This document shows, in pieces, positions 7,094 to 14,177 of a stretch of 14,260 nt of DNA. Numbering within the stretch: position 1 is the stretch's first letter; each line of letters begins with the position of its first letter. The notes under the pieces were generated by a model that saw only the letters and a program-made list of their open reading frames with translations, was not told where the DNA came from and made no database searches. The translations under genes were made by a program, and so were the position numbers. The stretch comes from Deltaproteobacteria bacterium (GTDB lineage Bacteria > Desulfobacterota > GWC2-55-46), in contig JAUSLB010000260.1 of assembly GCA_030646655.1 (NCBI GenBank), forward strand, positions 1-14,260, read 5' to 3'.

Positions 7094-7439
7094 CTTTAAA
7101 GAGATCGGCGGCAGCGTCATCCTTTATCCCAATAATTACATAAACGACATCGAGGGTGAGAAGCTCGAAGAGATGTGCGAGGCCTTCCTTAAAAAGGGGG
7201 TTAAGAAGATCGTCATCGACTTCTCATCCACGGACCTCATAAACTCCATAGGCATCTCCATCCTCATCGGCATAATCGAGAAGGTGAAGGAGAGGAAGGG
7301 CGCGATCCTCTTTTCCGGGCTTAAGAAGGTGAACCACGACATATTCAATATCGTCGGGCTTACGAGGCATATACCGGTTTACAAGACCGAGGAAGAGGCC
7401 GTAAGCGACCTTAAATGGGAAGACCACGCGGCCGTTTAG
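7077..7439 (+). CDS. STAS-domain anti-sigma-factor antagonist (SpoIIAA/RsbV-like)
   Basis: Proteins of this family bind RsbW-type kinases and release their targets; they are switched off when a serine is phosphorylated. The 120-residue product is essentially one STAS domain: a beta-rich start (SVILYPNNYIND), KKIVIDFSSTDLINSIGISILIGI (43-66) and GAILFSGLKKVNHDIFNIVGL (75-95). Ser57 in NSIG aligns with the phosphorylated serine of the DSSG motif in SpoIIAA; the preceding Asp is Asn56 here. AGGAG (7066-7070) lies 6 nt before the ATG, and the gene overlaps the ATPase-HATPase gene by 17 nt. That points to coupled translation and a direct partnership with the HATPase domain. The downstream partner (sigma factor or other output) is not in the window. 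Confidence 0.9.
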   Translation: MIRKHNFKEIGGSVILYPNNYINDIEGEKLEEMCEAFLKKGVKKIVIDFSSTDLINSIGISILIGIIEKVKERKGAILFSGLKKVNHDIFNIVGLTRHIPVYKTEEEAVSDLKWEDHAAV

Positions 7440-7495
7440 GCTTTGCTCAGGGACAAATTCTTTTTATCGCGCGGAAGGGTAAACGGAGGTAGTAG

Positions 7496-8728
7496 ATGCT
7501 GGAAGTGGACCTTAGCCTTGAGAGGCTTCTATTCAACCTTAACACGCTCGCGGAATTGGGTGAAGAGATAACGTCCCCGAAGGACTTCACGAGGGTCGTA
7601 AAATCCTCTCTTTACATGGTAATGGGCTCTTTCGCGGCCTCAAAAGGGGCGATCTTCCAGTACGACAGCGAAGATCAAAGGTTCAACGCCATAGCCGCAA
7701 AAGGCCTAAGCGACATAAAGGGCGCGGGCTTTAAGCTCTCGAAAGAGGCTGTAAAGGAGATCGTAAAGTTCAATAAGCCTATAGACTTGAAGGGCGACCC
7801 CGCTCACGCGGCCCTGCTCGGCCCCGCGAAAGCGGAGCTTGAGAAGGCGAGCGCGAGGGTCCTGGCCTTCCTCGTCGTGAAAGACGAGCTCTTGGGCGTA
7901 ATCTCCATAAACGAGAAGTTCTCCGGACAGGACTACACCGTCTATGACTTCCAGCTCCTCTCTGTTATGGCGCAGCACATATCTTTTTCGCTGCACAGCC
8001 ATACGCTTCTTACGAAGCTCATGCATAAATACACCGAGAACAAAGGGCTTTACGAGAACTTAAGGCGGATATACTACGACACCATCCACGCATTCGCCGC
8101 GGCGATAGACGCGAAGGACGCTTACACCAAAGGCCATTCGCACAGGGTCTCCGCCTATTGCACGGTAGTCGCCAGAGAGATGGGCTGGTCCCCCGATGAG
8201 ATAGAGGGCATAAGGATTTCCGGGCTCCTCCACGACATCGGGAAGATCGCCGTAGATAAATCGATAATAAACAAGGCGAGCCCGCTTACGAGCAACGAGT
8301 GCAGGGAACTGAATTCGCACCCTGTGATCGGCTACGAGATCTTATCCAAGATAAAGTTCCCGTGGAAGGGCATACCCATGATGACCCGGAACCACCACGA
8401 GAAGGTTGACGGCACCGGTTACCCCGACAGGCTCAAAAAGGCCGAGATACCGCTCGGTGCGCGCATAATGGCGCTCGTTGACGCCTTTGACGCCATGACG
8501 ACCGACAGGCCTTACAGGCCGAGGCTGTCGTTTAAGGAGGCTATGGACGAGGTAAGGGAGAACTTCGGCAAGCAGTTCGACCCGGAGGTCGTCCAGCCGT
8601 TCATATCCGTAATAAGGAAAGAGGTCCTCGGAGAGGTGGAGAACCCCTCCATCGTCCCGCTCCTTCAGGAGCACCTTGACTCGGTCACGGTGAACAGGCT
8701 CCTTGAGGGCTTTCCGGGGATTTCATGA
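7496..8728 (+). CDS. GAF-HD-GYP c-di-GMP phosphodiesterase
   Basis: HD-GYP proteins hydrolyse c-di-GMP to pGpG or GMP with a metal centre. The 410-residue product has an N-terminal GAF-like sensory domain (about 25-165), a short coiled linker, and an HD-GYP domain (about 195-375). Visible signature residues are KGHSHRVSAY (212-221), GLLHDIGKIA (243-252, with the HD pair His246-Asp247), NHHEKVDGTGYP (299-310, with the intact GYP triad 308-310) and ALVDAFDAMTTDRPYRP (326-342). All expected metal and substrate motifs look intact, so it is predicted to be active. There is no membrane span. GGAGG (7485-7489) lies 6 nt before the ATG. The gene is 56 nt after the STAS gene with no terminator between, so it is likely cotranscribed and opposes the cyclase at the head of the operon. 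Confidence 0.92.
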   Translation: MLEVDLSLERLLFNLNTLAELGEEITSPKDFTRVVKSSLYMVMGSFAASKGAIFQYDSEDQRFNAIAAKGLSDIKGAGFKLSKEAVKEIVKFNKPIDLKGDPAHAALLGPAKAELEKASARVLAFLVVKDELLGVISINEKFSGQDYTVYDFQLLSVMAQHISFSLHSHTLLTKLMHKYTENKGLYENLRRIYYDTIHAFAAAIDAKDAYTKGHSHRVSAYCTVVAREMGWSPDEIEGIRISGLLHDIGKIAVDKSIINKASPLTSNECRELNSHPVIGYEILSKIKFPWKGIPMMTRNHHEKVDGTGYPDRLKKAEIPLGARIMALVDAFDAMTTDRPYRPRLSFKEAMDEVRENFGKQFDPEVVQPFISVIRKEVLGEVENPSIVPLLQEHLDSVTVNRLLEGFPGIS

Positions 8729-8731
8729 AAG

Positions 8732-8759
8732 TTACAGGCTGGCCGTTCGCCTCCTGTAA
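8732..8759 (+). terminator. Hairpin after the HD-GYP gene, possible weak terminator
   Basis: TTACAGG (8732-8738) pairs with CCTGTAA (8753-8759), and GGC (8741-8743) pairs with GCC (8749-8751) around a CGTTC loop. The hairpin begins 3 nt after the stop. It is followed by an A-run rather than a T-run; five Ts appear only at 8775-8779. It may end the signalling operon or protect its 3' end. Confidence 0.4.
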
Positions 8760-8783
8760 GAAAAAATTCTAAAATTTTTCAAT

Positions 8784-8862
8784 CGGTTGCCCGTAACGCC
8801 GTAACGGATAACCGGAAGATAATCTATTATCGAGCGGCAGAAAATTGAAGCTGTTCTAACAG
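8784..8862. repeat. Cluster of small dyads and a tandem octamer upstream of recJ
   Basis: CCGTAACG is repeated head to tail at 8791-8798 and 8799-8806, framed by CGGTT (8784-8788) and AACCG (8810-8814). Next come the dyads GATAAT-CT-ATTATC (8818-8831) and CTGTT-CT-AACAG (8851-8862), both with a CT spacer. They lie 31-110 bp upstream of the recJ promoter -35 and could bind a regulator. No open reading frame of note is present in 8729-8993. Confidence 0.4.
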
Positions 8863-8892
8863 AGGCAAGACGCTTCATGGGGAGAAATAGTC

Positions 8893-8921
8893 TTGACCTC
8901 TTTTTTATTTAACAGTAAAAT
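8893..8921 (+). promoter_or_regulatory. Sigma70-type promoter for recJ
   Basis: TTGACC (8893-8898) and TAAAAT (8916-8921) are separated by exactly 17 nt in an AT-rich stretch; each hexamer matches 5 of 6 consensus bases. Transcription would start near 8928, about 65 nt before the recJ ATG. This is the best promoter match in the intergenic region. Confidence 0.65.
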
Positions 8922-8993
8922 ATTCACACATTTTTTTTCAGGCTGGTTTACTCAAGCAGGGGTAACGTTAGCGGCACAACACTCATATAAATA

Positions 8994-10706
8994 ATGAAGA
9001 AGCGTTGGAAGGTAAACCCAGCCAATAAGGAGCTTCAGGAGGTCCTTGGAAAGGGGCTCAATATCCTGCCCCTTACAGCCCAGCTATTGATAAACAGGGG
9101 CCTTGTCACAATCGACAAGGCCTTCTGTTTTTTAAAACCGGAGCTCAAGAACCTCCACGACCCTTTCCTCCTGAAGGACATGGACAGGGCCGTGGAAAGG
9201 GTAGTTACGGCGCTCGGGAAAAGGGAGAAGATAGCCGTCTACGGCGACTACGATGTTGACGGCACGACCTCTACAGCCCTCGTCTATCTCTTTTTAAGGG
9301 AGCTTGGGGCCGATACCTCCTATTATATACCCCAGAGGCGGAATGAGGGGTACGGCCTCAATATCGAGGCGATAAAAAAGCTCCACGCCTCCGGCGTAAA
9401 GGTAATAATTACGGTCGACTGCGGCATCTCGAACTGCGAGGAGGCCGCTTACGCAAAGTCGCTCGGGATAGATATTATAATCTCAGACCACCACGAGGTC
9501 CCTGTAGACCTGCCGCCTGCCTTTGCGGTATTGAACCCGAAGCAGTCGGACTGCCCCTTCCCTTTTAAGGGGCTTGCTGGCGTAGGGGTCGCCTTTAACC
9601 TCGTGATAGCGCTCCGGGCGCGCCTGAGGGAGATCGGTTTTTTTAAGGGGGAGGTTCCGAACTTAAAGAAATACCTTGACCTCGTATGCATCGGGACTGT
9701 GGCCGACATGGTCCCTCTGGTCGATGAGAACAGGATACTCGTAAAATTCGGGCTAAAGGAGCTTGAAGCCGCAACCCGGCCCGGGCTCAAGGCGCTTATG
9801 GAGGCATCGGGCCTAAAGCCCGGCAGGTGTGATACCGGCAACATCGCCTTCCAGCTCGCGCCCCGCATAAACGCGGCAGGCAGGCTCACCGACGCCGTAA
9901 AAGCCGTAAGGCTCCTTGTGACGGAGGATGAGAAAGAGGCCGCCTCGCTGGCTGATGAGCTTAACAGGGAGAACTCCGCGAGGCAGAGGATCGAGGAAGA
10001 GATACTCGGGCAGGCTATCTCAATGGCCGGGGACGCGGCTGATAAGGGGATAGTGTTAGCCCTTGAGGGCTGGCACCCGGGGGTCATCGGGATAGTCGCA
10101 TCCCGGCTGGCGGACAGGTTCTCAAAGCCTGTAGTGATGATCTCTCTTGAGGGCGAGGTCGGCAAAGGCTCGGCGCGGGGGATAAAGTCCTTTAATATAC
10201 TCGATGGCTTAAGGGCATGCGCGGAAAGGCTTGAGAGGTTCGGGGGGCACAAGGCCGCGGCAGGGCTCACCATAAAAAAAGAGAACCTCGAGCCATTTAT
10301 AGGCGAGTTTATCCGGTATGTGAACTCAGCGCTCGGCCCGGAAGACCTTGTGCCTGAGATAGTCCTGGACGCCGTCGTTTCGCTCGGGGAGATCGACCAG
10401 AGGCTCATAGACGAGATAGAAAGCCTCCAGCCGTTCGGCGTATCCAACAGGGAGCCCGTCCTTTGCATAACCGACGCGCACATAGTGGCCACAGAGGTCG
10501 TCGGGAGCAGGCATTTAAGGTTCAAGGTAAGGCAGAAGGGGTGCGCGAGAAGCGGCATAGGGTTCGGGCTCGCAGGCCTCCACCCGATCAAAGGCCAGGG
10601 GTTTGGGATCGCCTTTTCGCCGTATGTCGATGAATGGCAGGGCGGGAGGAATCTGAAACTGCGGATAAAAGACGTCAAGGCGGAGTGCGTAAACTTCTTG
10701 ACATAA
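8994..10706 (+). CDS. recJ: Single-stranded-DNA-specific 5'-3' exonuclease RecJ
   Basis: RecJ degrades single-stranded DNA from the 5' end and acts in recombinational, mismatch and base-excision repair. The 570-residue product is full length for the family. DHH-phosphoesterase motifs are all present: DYDVDG (85-90), VDCG (141-144), SDHHEVP (164-170), GTVADMVPL (234-242) and APRINAAGR (289-297). The DHHA1 part follows, with GWHPGVIGIVASRLADRF (359-376), SARGI (393-397) and RFGGHKAAAGL (415-425), and then the C-terminal OB-fold region. The metal-binding residues look intact. The ATG has only a weak upstream ribosome site, but upstream sequence shows no better start. It has its own promoter, and its stop codon lies within the next promoter, so it appears to be a single-gene unit with read-through possible. 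Confidence 0.96.
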   Translation: MKKRWKVNPANKELQEVLGKGLNILPLTAQLLINRGLVTIDKAFCFLKPELKNLHDPFLLKDMDRAVERVVTALGKREKIAVYGDYDVDGTTSTALVYLFLRELGADTSYYIPQRRNEGYGLNIEAIKKLHASGVKVIITVDCGISNCEEAAYAKSLGIDIIISDHHEVPVDLPPAFAVLNPKQSDCPFPFKGLAGVGVAFNLVIALRARLREIGFFKGEVPNLKKYLDLVCIGTVADMVPLVDENRILVKFGLKELEAATRPGLKALMEASGLKPGRCDTGNIAFQLAPRINAAGRLTDAVKAVRLLVTEDEKEAASLADELNRENSARQRIEEEILGQAISMAGDAADKGIVLALEGWHPGVIGIVASRLADRFSKPVVMISLEGEVGKGSARGIKSFNILDGLRACAERLERFGGHKAAAGLTIKKENLEPFIGEFIRYVNSALGPEDLVPEIVLDAVVSLGEIDQRLIDEIESLQPFGVSNREPVLCITDAHIVATEVVGSRHLRFKVRQKGCARSGIGFGLAGLHPIKGQGFGIAFSPYVDEWQGGRNLKLRIKDVKAECVNFLT

Positions 10707-10726
10707 GGGTCAAAAAGAAATATATT
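10698..10726 (+). promoter_or_regulatory. Near-consensus sigma70 promoter overlapping the recJ stop codon
   Basis: TTGACA (10698-10703), a perfect -35, supplies the last two sense codons of recJ. A 17-nt spacer starting with the recJ TAA leads to TATATT (10721-10726). Transcription would begin near 10733 and run into the transglycosylase and polyamine genes. A perfect -35 with ideal spacing makes this the strongest promoter prediction in the window. Confidence 0.7.
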
Positions 10727-10764
10727 TACAAGTTGCGAAAATTCACGGGATAATCTTGAGTGCG

Positions 10765-11382
10765 ATGATGAAGACAAATAAAATAACTTTTAAAAAGGCC
10801 GCGATGGCGGCCGCGCTCACGCTATTTTTCGAGGCCGCCGTGCTCCCTTCGATCAACGGGAGCCTCTGGCGGCTTGAGGCAGACCTCTACGAGCGCGGCA
10901 GTTTCGGCTATGTCCACGACGTATTAAAGGAGAACAGGACGGGGCTCGGGTCGTTGGAAGAGTTTAAATTAGCCGAGGTCATATTCATAGAGAGCGTCTC
11001 GCACAAGCTGGACCCGCTTTTCGTGCTCGCGCTCATCAAGACGGAATCCACCTTCTATAACTGGTCAAAGTCCTTCGGCGGAGCCGTAGGCCTCATGCAG
11101 ATACTGCCGTCAACCGGGCAGGAGGTCGCCGCCGAGCTTAACCTTAACTGGAAAGGGGAGGAGACTCTGCTTAACCCCTACCTTAACGTGAAGATGGGCG
11201 TGCATTACTTCTCGTACCTCAGGGAGCGATATAACGACGACACGATAGCGACCCTTGCGGCCTATAATATCGGGCCGGGGTATTTCGACTCGCGGGAGCC
11301 CTACGACGACGCGGGCGCCCGGTTCGCGACCAAGGTGTTGAGGAATTACAGGCATTTTAAAGAAAGGGCTGAAGTCTATTAA
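10765..11382 (+). CDS. Lytic transglycosylase, SLT (family 1) domain
   Basis: Lytic transglycosylases cleave peptidoglycan glycan strands and leave 1,6-anhydro-muramic ends. From ATG 10765 the product has 205 residues: a short basic start, a hydrophobic segment at about 12-30 that would serve as membrane anchor or uncleaved signal, then an SLT domain. The domain shows LIKTESTF with catalytic Glu94, GAVGLMQILPST, NPYLNVKMGVHYFSYL and LAAYNIGPG, the standard order of motifs for the Slt70/MltC-like fold. TTG 10756 and ATG 10768 are alternative starts; none has a strong ribosome site. It leads an operon that continues with polyamine genes; the next ATG begins 2 nt after this stop. The link between cell-wall turnover and polyamines is not obvious and may only reflect shared transcription. 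Confidence 0.88.
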   Translation: MMKTNKITFKKAAMAAALTLFFEAAVLPSINGSLWRLEADLYERGSFGYVHDVLKENRTGLGSLEEFKLAEVIFIESVSHKLDPLFVLALIKTESTFYNWSKSFGGAVGLMQILPSTGQEVAAELNLNWKGEETLLNPYLNVKMGVHYFSYLRERYNDDTIATLAAYNIGPGYFDSREPYDDAGARFATKVLRNYRHFKERAEVY

Positions 11383-11383
11383 G

Positions 11384-12418
11384 ATGGTGAACAGGAAAAA
11401 GTTTCTCAAAAGGGCGGTAACGCCCGTCAAGATAAACGCGAAGGCGGATGTAGAGGACTTAGTCAAGAGGATGGGGGATACCGCCTTTCAGGGCAGGAAC
11501 CTCTCCGAGGCGGTTGACGTCTGGGAGGAGATGCTCAAGAGCAACGCGACCGTCTTCTTTGGGCTTGCCGGGGCCATGGTGCCGGCCGGCATGAGGGAGG
11601 TCATGGTCTTCCTCATAAAGAACAGGTTCATCGACTGCCTCGTATCCACAGGCGCAAACCTCTTCCACGACATCCATGAGACCCTCGGCCGCCACCACTG
11701 GCAGGGCAGCCACAACATTGACGATAACGTCCTTAAGGACGCCGGCATCGACCGCATATACGATGTGTTCGCGGTAGAGGAGGAGTTCAATTCAGCCGAC
11801 AGGTACATATACGAGTTCGCCGAGAGGCTCGATAACCGCCCTTATACCACAAGGGAGTTCCTCTGCCTTATGGGCAGGGACTTATCGAAAAAAGGCAGGG
11901 TTGAGGGCATCGTCACCTCAGCCTACAGGGCAGGGGTGCCCATATACTGCCCGGCTGTGGCGGATTCCTCCATCGGCATAGCCCTTGCCCTTAAAAACGG
12001 GAGCGACCACCTTATATTCGACATGATAGGCGATGTGAAGGAGACGGCAGAGCTGGCGGCGAGGGCCAGGACAACGGGCGTCGTATATGTAGGCGGTGGA
12101 ACTCCGAAGAACTTCATCCAGCAGACGGAAGTTACGGCGACGCTCCAGTGCAAGGATGTAGAGGGGCACAAGTACGCTGTCCAGATAACGGCTGACGCCC
12201 CGCACTGGGGAGGGCTTAGCGGCTGCACGTTCGAAGAGGCGCGGTCTTGGGGCAAGATTTCCAAGAAGTCGAGCCATGTGACCGTTAATTCCGACGCTAC
12301 CATAGCGCTTCCGATAATAGTCACGGCCCTTGCCAAGCGGATGAAGGGCGTAAAGAGGAGGCTGCCAAAGCTTGATCTAAAGGCTTCAAACAGGGTCTCA
12401 AAGAGGATATGGGAATAA
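11384..12418 (+). CDS. Deoxyhypusine synthase family protein, probable homospermidine synthase
   Basis: This family uses NAD and transfers an aminobutyl group; in eukaryotes and archaea the acceptor is the eIF5A lysine. Bacteria lack eIF5A, and homologues that transfer to putrescine make homospermidine (the plant enzyme evolved this way), so that activity is inferred here. The 344-residue product shows LAGAMVPAGM (61-70), VSTGANLFHDIHETLG (87-102), GSHNIDD (108-114), VYVGGGTPKNFIQQ (234-247), ITADAPHWGGLSG (268-280) and EEARSWGKI (284-292). Lys291 in SWGK aligns with the lysine that forms the imine intermediate in human deoxyhypusine synthase (Lys329 by my alignment from memory). A second lysine nine residues later in the human enzyme is Thr300 here. 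The gene overlaps agmatinase by 10 nt. Confidence 0.85.
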   Translation: MVNRKKFLKRAVTPVKINAKADVEDLVKRMGDTAFQGRNLSEAVDVWEEMLKSNATVFFGLAGAMVPAGMREVMVFLIKNRFIDCLVSTGANLFHDIHETLGRHHWQGSHNIDDNVLKDAGIDRIYDVFAVEEEFNSADRYIYEFAERLDNRPYTTREFLCLMGRDLSKKGRVEGIVTSAYRAGVPIYCPAVADSSIGIALALKNGSDHLIFDMIGDVKETAELAARARTTGVVYVGGGTPKNFIQQTEVTATLQCKDVEGHKYAVQITADAPHWGGLSGCTFEEARSWGKISKKSSHVTVNSDATIALPIIVTALAKRMKGVKRRLPKLDLKASNRVSKRIWE

Positions 12419-13353
12419 GTTCGGTGAAGAGAGCCGGGTTATCCGTTGAAGGGATATTGAATTTCGGCGGGCTTCCCAAGGAGGCGTTCAAAAAGCCGGC
12501 GCGGTTCTCCGTATTGCCGGTCCCGTACGATCTGACCGCCTCATACATAAGCGGGATGAGGAACGGCCCGAGGGCCATAATAGAGGCCTCAACCCACATG
12601 GAGCTCTATGACGAGGAGCTTCAATGCGAGCCTTACAAGGCGGGGATCGAGACTTTGCCGTCGCTTGAGCCGACCGCATTGGGCCCGAGCGAGATGATAA
12701 AGAAGGTAAGGGCCGCCACAGTCGAGATACTGGATTCAGGCACTATCCCGGTGCTGCTCGGGGGCGAGCACTCCATAACCCTCGGGATGGTTCAGGCTTT
12801 ATTGGAGAGGTATCCTAAGTTATCGGTATTACAGCTTGACGCCCACGCGGATATGAGGGATGAGTATCAGGACACCCCCTATAACCACGCCTGCGTGGCA
12901 AGAAGGATATCCGAGCTCTGCCCCATAGTGCAGGTAGGCGTCAGGAGCTTAAGCATGGAAGAGGCCGAGTTCCTTAAATCCGAAGCCAGGGCGGGAAAGA
13001 AGGCAAAGACAAAGATAAAGACCTATTACGCAACAGAGGTCATAAAAGGCATAAACTGGGATAATGTGGTAAGGGAACTGACGGACGAGGTCTGCATAAC
13101 AATAGACCTCGAGGTGTTCGACCCCGCGATAATGCCGGCTACGGGAACGCCTGAGCCGGGCGGGCTCGGGTGGTATGACGCGCTGGGGGTTCTAAGGAAG
13201 GCGATCTCAAAGAGGAAGGTAGTAGGCTTCGACGTGGTTGAGCTATGTCCGCTTCCCGGCAACATCGCCCCCGATTTTCTGGCCGCCAAGCTCGTTTACA
13301 AGATGATGGGCTATGTGAACTCGACAGCGCAGGGCGGCCTAAAATTGATTTAG
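12409..13353 (+). CDS. speB: Agmatinase (ureohydrolase family)
   Basis: Agmatinase hydrolyses agmatine to putrescine and urea using two Mn ions. The 314-residue product has the family motifs LLGGEHSITLG (116-126, metal ligand His121), LQLDAHADMRD (141-151, ligands Asp144, His146, Asp148), NHACV (159-163), and TIDLEVFDPAIMPATGTPEPGG (231-252). In the last motif the usual D-x-D-x-x-D-P reads D233-L-E235-V-F-D238-P, so one metal-ligand Asp is Glu. FDVVELCP near 274-281 supplies the conserved late Glu. Arginase or guanidinobutyrase are other options, but the neighbouring arginine decarboxylase makes agmatine the natural substrate. ATG 12409 overlaps the preceding gene by 10 nt, with AGAGG very close; GTG 12424 is a possible alternative start. 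Confidence 0.88.
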   Translation: MGISSVKRAGLSVEGILNFGGLPKEAFKKPARFSVLPVPYDLTASYISGMRNGPRAIIEASTHMELYDEELQCEPYKAGIETLPSLEPTALGPSEMIKKVRAATVEILDSGTIPVLLGGEHSITLGMVQALLERYPKLSVLQLDAHADMRDEYQDTPYNHACVARRISELCPIVQVGVRSLSMEEAEFLKSEARAGKKAKTKIKTYYATEVIKGINWDNVVRELTDEVCITIDLEVFDPAIMPATGTPEPGGLGWYDALGVLRKAISKRKVVGFDVVELCPLPGNIAPDFLAAKLVYKMMGYVNSTAQGGLKLI

Positions 13354-13401
13354 TCTTCAGGGAGGATAAGAAACAAAATAAGCAATCCGGGGGTAATTAA
13401 A

Positions 13402-13947
13402 ATGTTTGTACCTAAAAGGGTCATTTTTACAAAGGGCGTCGGGACTCATAAAGAGGAGCTTACCTCTTTTGAGCTGGCGTTGAGGGACGCAGGGATAGAG
13501 AAGTTCAATTTAGTGCAGGTCTCGAGCATATTCCCTCCCGCGGCCAAGATAATCCCGAGGTCCGTGGGCATAAAGAAGCTTTCTCCGGGTCAAATTGTAT
13601 TCTGCGTAATGAGCAAGCTTTCCAGCAACGAGCCCCGGAGGCTTATGGCCGCTTCCGTGGGGTGCGCGATCCCTACCGACAGGAAACTTTACGGGTATTT
13701 GAGCGAGCACCACGCCTACGGGCAGACGGACACGGTAGCCGGCGATTACTCCGAGGACTTGGCCGCCGCCATGCTCGCATCCACCTTAGGGATCGAGCTT
13801 GATGAGAACCTCGGCTGGGACGAGAAGAAAGAGATCTACAGGATAAGCGATAAGATAGTAAAGACGACCAATGTAACCCAGTCCGCGATAGTCAAGGGCG
13901 ACGGGAAGTTCACTACCGTCGTGGCGGCTGCTGTCCTGATACTTTAG
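13402..13947 (+). CDS. Pyruvoyl-dependent arginine decarboxylase (PvlArgDC)
   Basis: This enzyme decarboxylates arginine to agmatine with a covalent pyruvoyl group formed by self-cleavage, rather than with PLP. The 181-residue product carries the cleavage site VQVSSIFPP: cleavage between Ser41 and Ser42 would leave a beta chain of 41 residues and an alpha chain whose first residue becomes pyruvoyl. [20 protein letters not shown] (90-109) contains Glu102, at the position of the proposed catalytic acid of the archaeal enzyme. The C-terminal segment [14 protein letters not shown] is typical. The length matches the archaeal-type family. GGGGG (13389-13393) lies 8 nt before the ATG. It follows agmatinase by 48 nt and supplies its substrate. 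The stop codon TAG is part of the direct repeat flanking the MITE-like element. Confidence 0.92.
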   Translation: MFVPKRVIFTKGVGTHKEELTSFELALRDAGIEKFNLVQVSSIFPPAAKIIPRSVGIKKLSPGQIVFCVMSKLSSNEPRRLMAASVGCAIPTDRKLYGYLSEHHAYGQTDTVAGDYSEDLAAAMLASTLGIELDENLGWDEKKEIYRISDKIVKTTNVTQSAIVKGDGKFTTVVAAAVLIL

Positions 13948-14117
13948 CAGGCTGCTGAAAAACAGCCGCATTTCGGCCAAGCCGTGGTTGAAAATGCATA
14001 GCGAGCGGTCAGCGAGCGAATAGGAAAAAAGAAAAATTCCTTTCATTTGGAAGATTCCCTGCAGCTTTTCTGCAGGGAATCTTCCAAAAGTCCATGACGG
14101 GCTTTTTCAACATCCTG
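13948..14117. mobile_element. 170-bp MITE-like element with terminal inverted repeats and TTAG target duplication
   Basis: The left end CAGGCTGCTGAAAAA (13948-13962) is an inverted match, 13 of 15 bases, to the right end TTTTTCAACATCCTG (14103-14117). TTAG flanks both outer edges (13944-13947 and 14118-14121), as expected for a 4-bp target duplication. Inside are a hairpin (GCATTT 13968-13973 with AAATGC 13992-13997, plus CGGC-CAA-GCCG), a direct repeat AGCGAGCG (14000-14007 and 14011-14018), and a long perfect hairpin (14046-14088). No transposase is encoded, so it would be non-autonomous. The left copy of TTAG includes the stop codon of the decarboxylase gene. Confidence 0.6.
14046..14088 (+). 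repeat. Perfect 19-bp hairpin inside the MITE-like element
   Basis: The arm at 14046-14064 (TTTGGAAGATTCCCTGCAG) is exactly complementary to 14070-14088, with a CTTTT loop. The stem would be very stable in RNA and could act as a transcript end for the polyamine operon, although no T-run follows. It could also be a folding element of the mobile repeat. Confidence 0.75.
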
Positions 14118-14177
14118 TTAGTTTATAGATTTTACCGGCTACTGTTGACACTGAAGCTAATTCTGCGGGTCTAATTG

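Noticed and set aside
9449..10777. Long antisense open frame of 442 codons opposite recJ
   Set aside because: It lies opposite a well-supported recJ. Its Ser/Pro/Thr-rich translation shows no recognisable domain and is typical of antisense frames in this codon bias.
11384..12418. True deoxyhypusine synthase acting on eIF5A
   Set aside because: eIF5A is a eukaryotic and archaeal protein; every other gene here is bacterial and the polyamine context points to a small-molecule acceptor.
14145..14175. TTGACA with TCTAAT as promoter of the final gene
   Set aside because: The spacer is 19 nt and the -10 would end 2 nt before the ATG, so transcription would start inside the gene.
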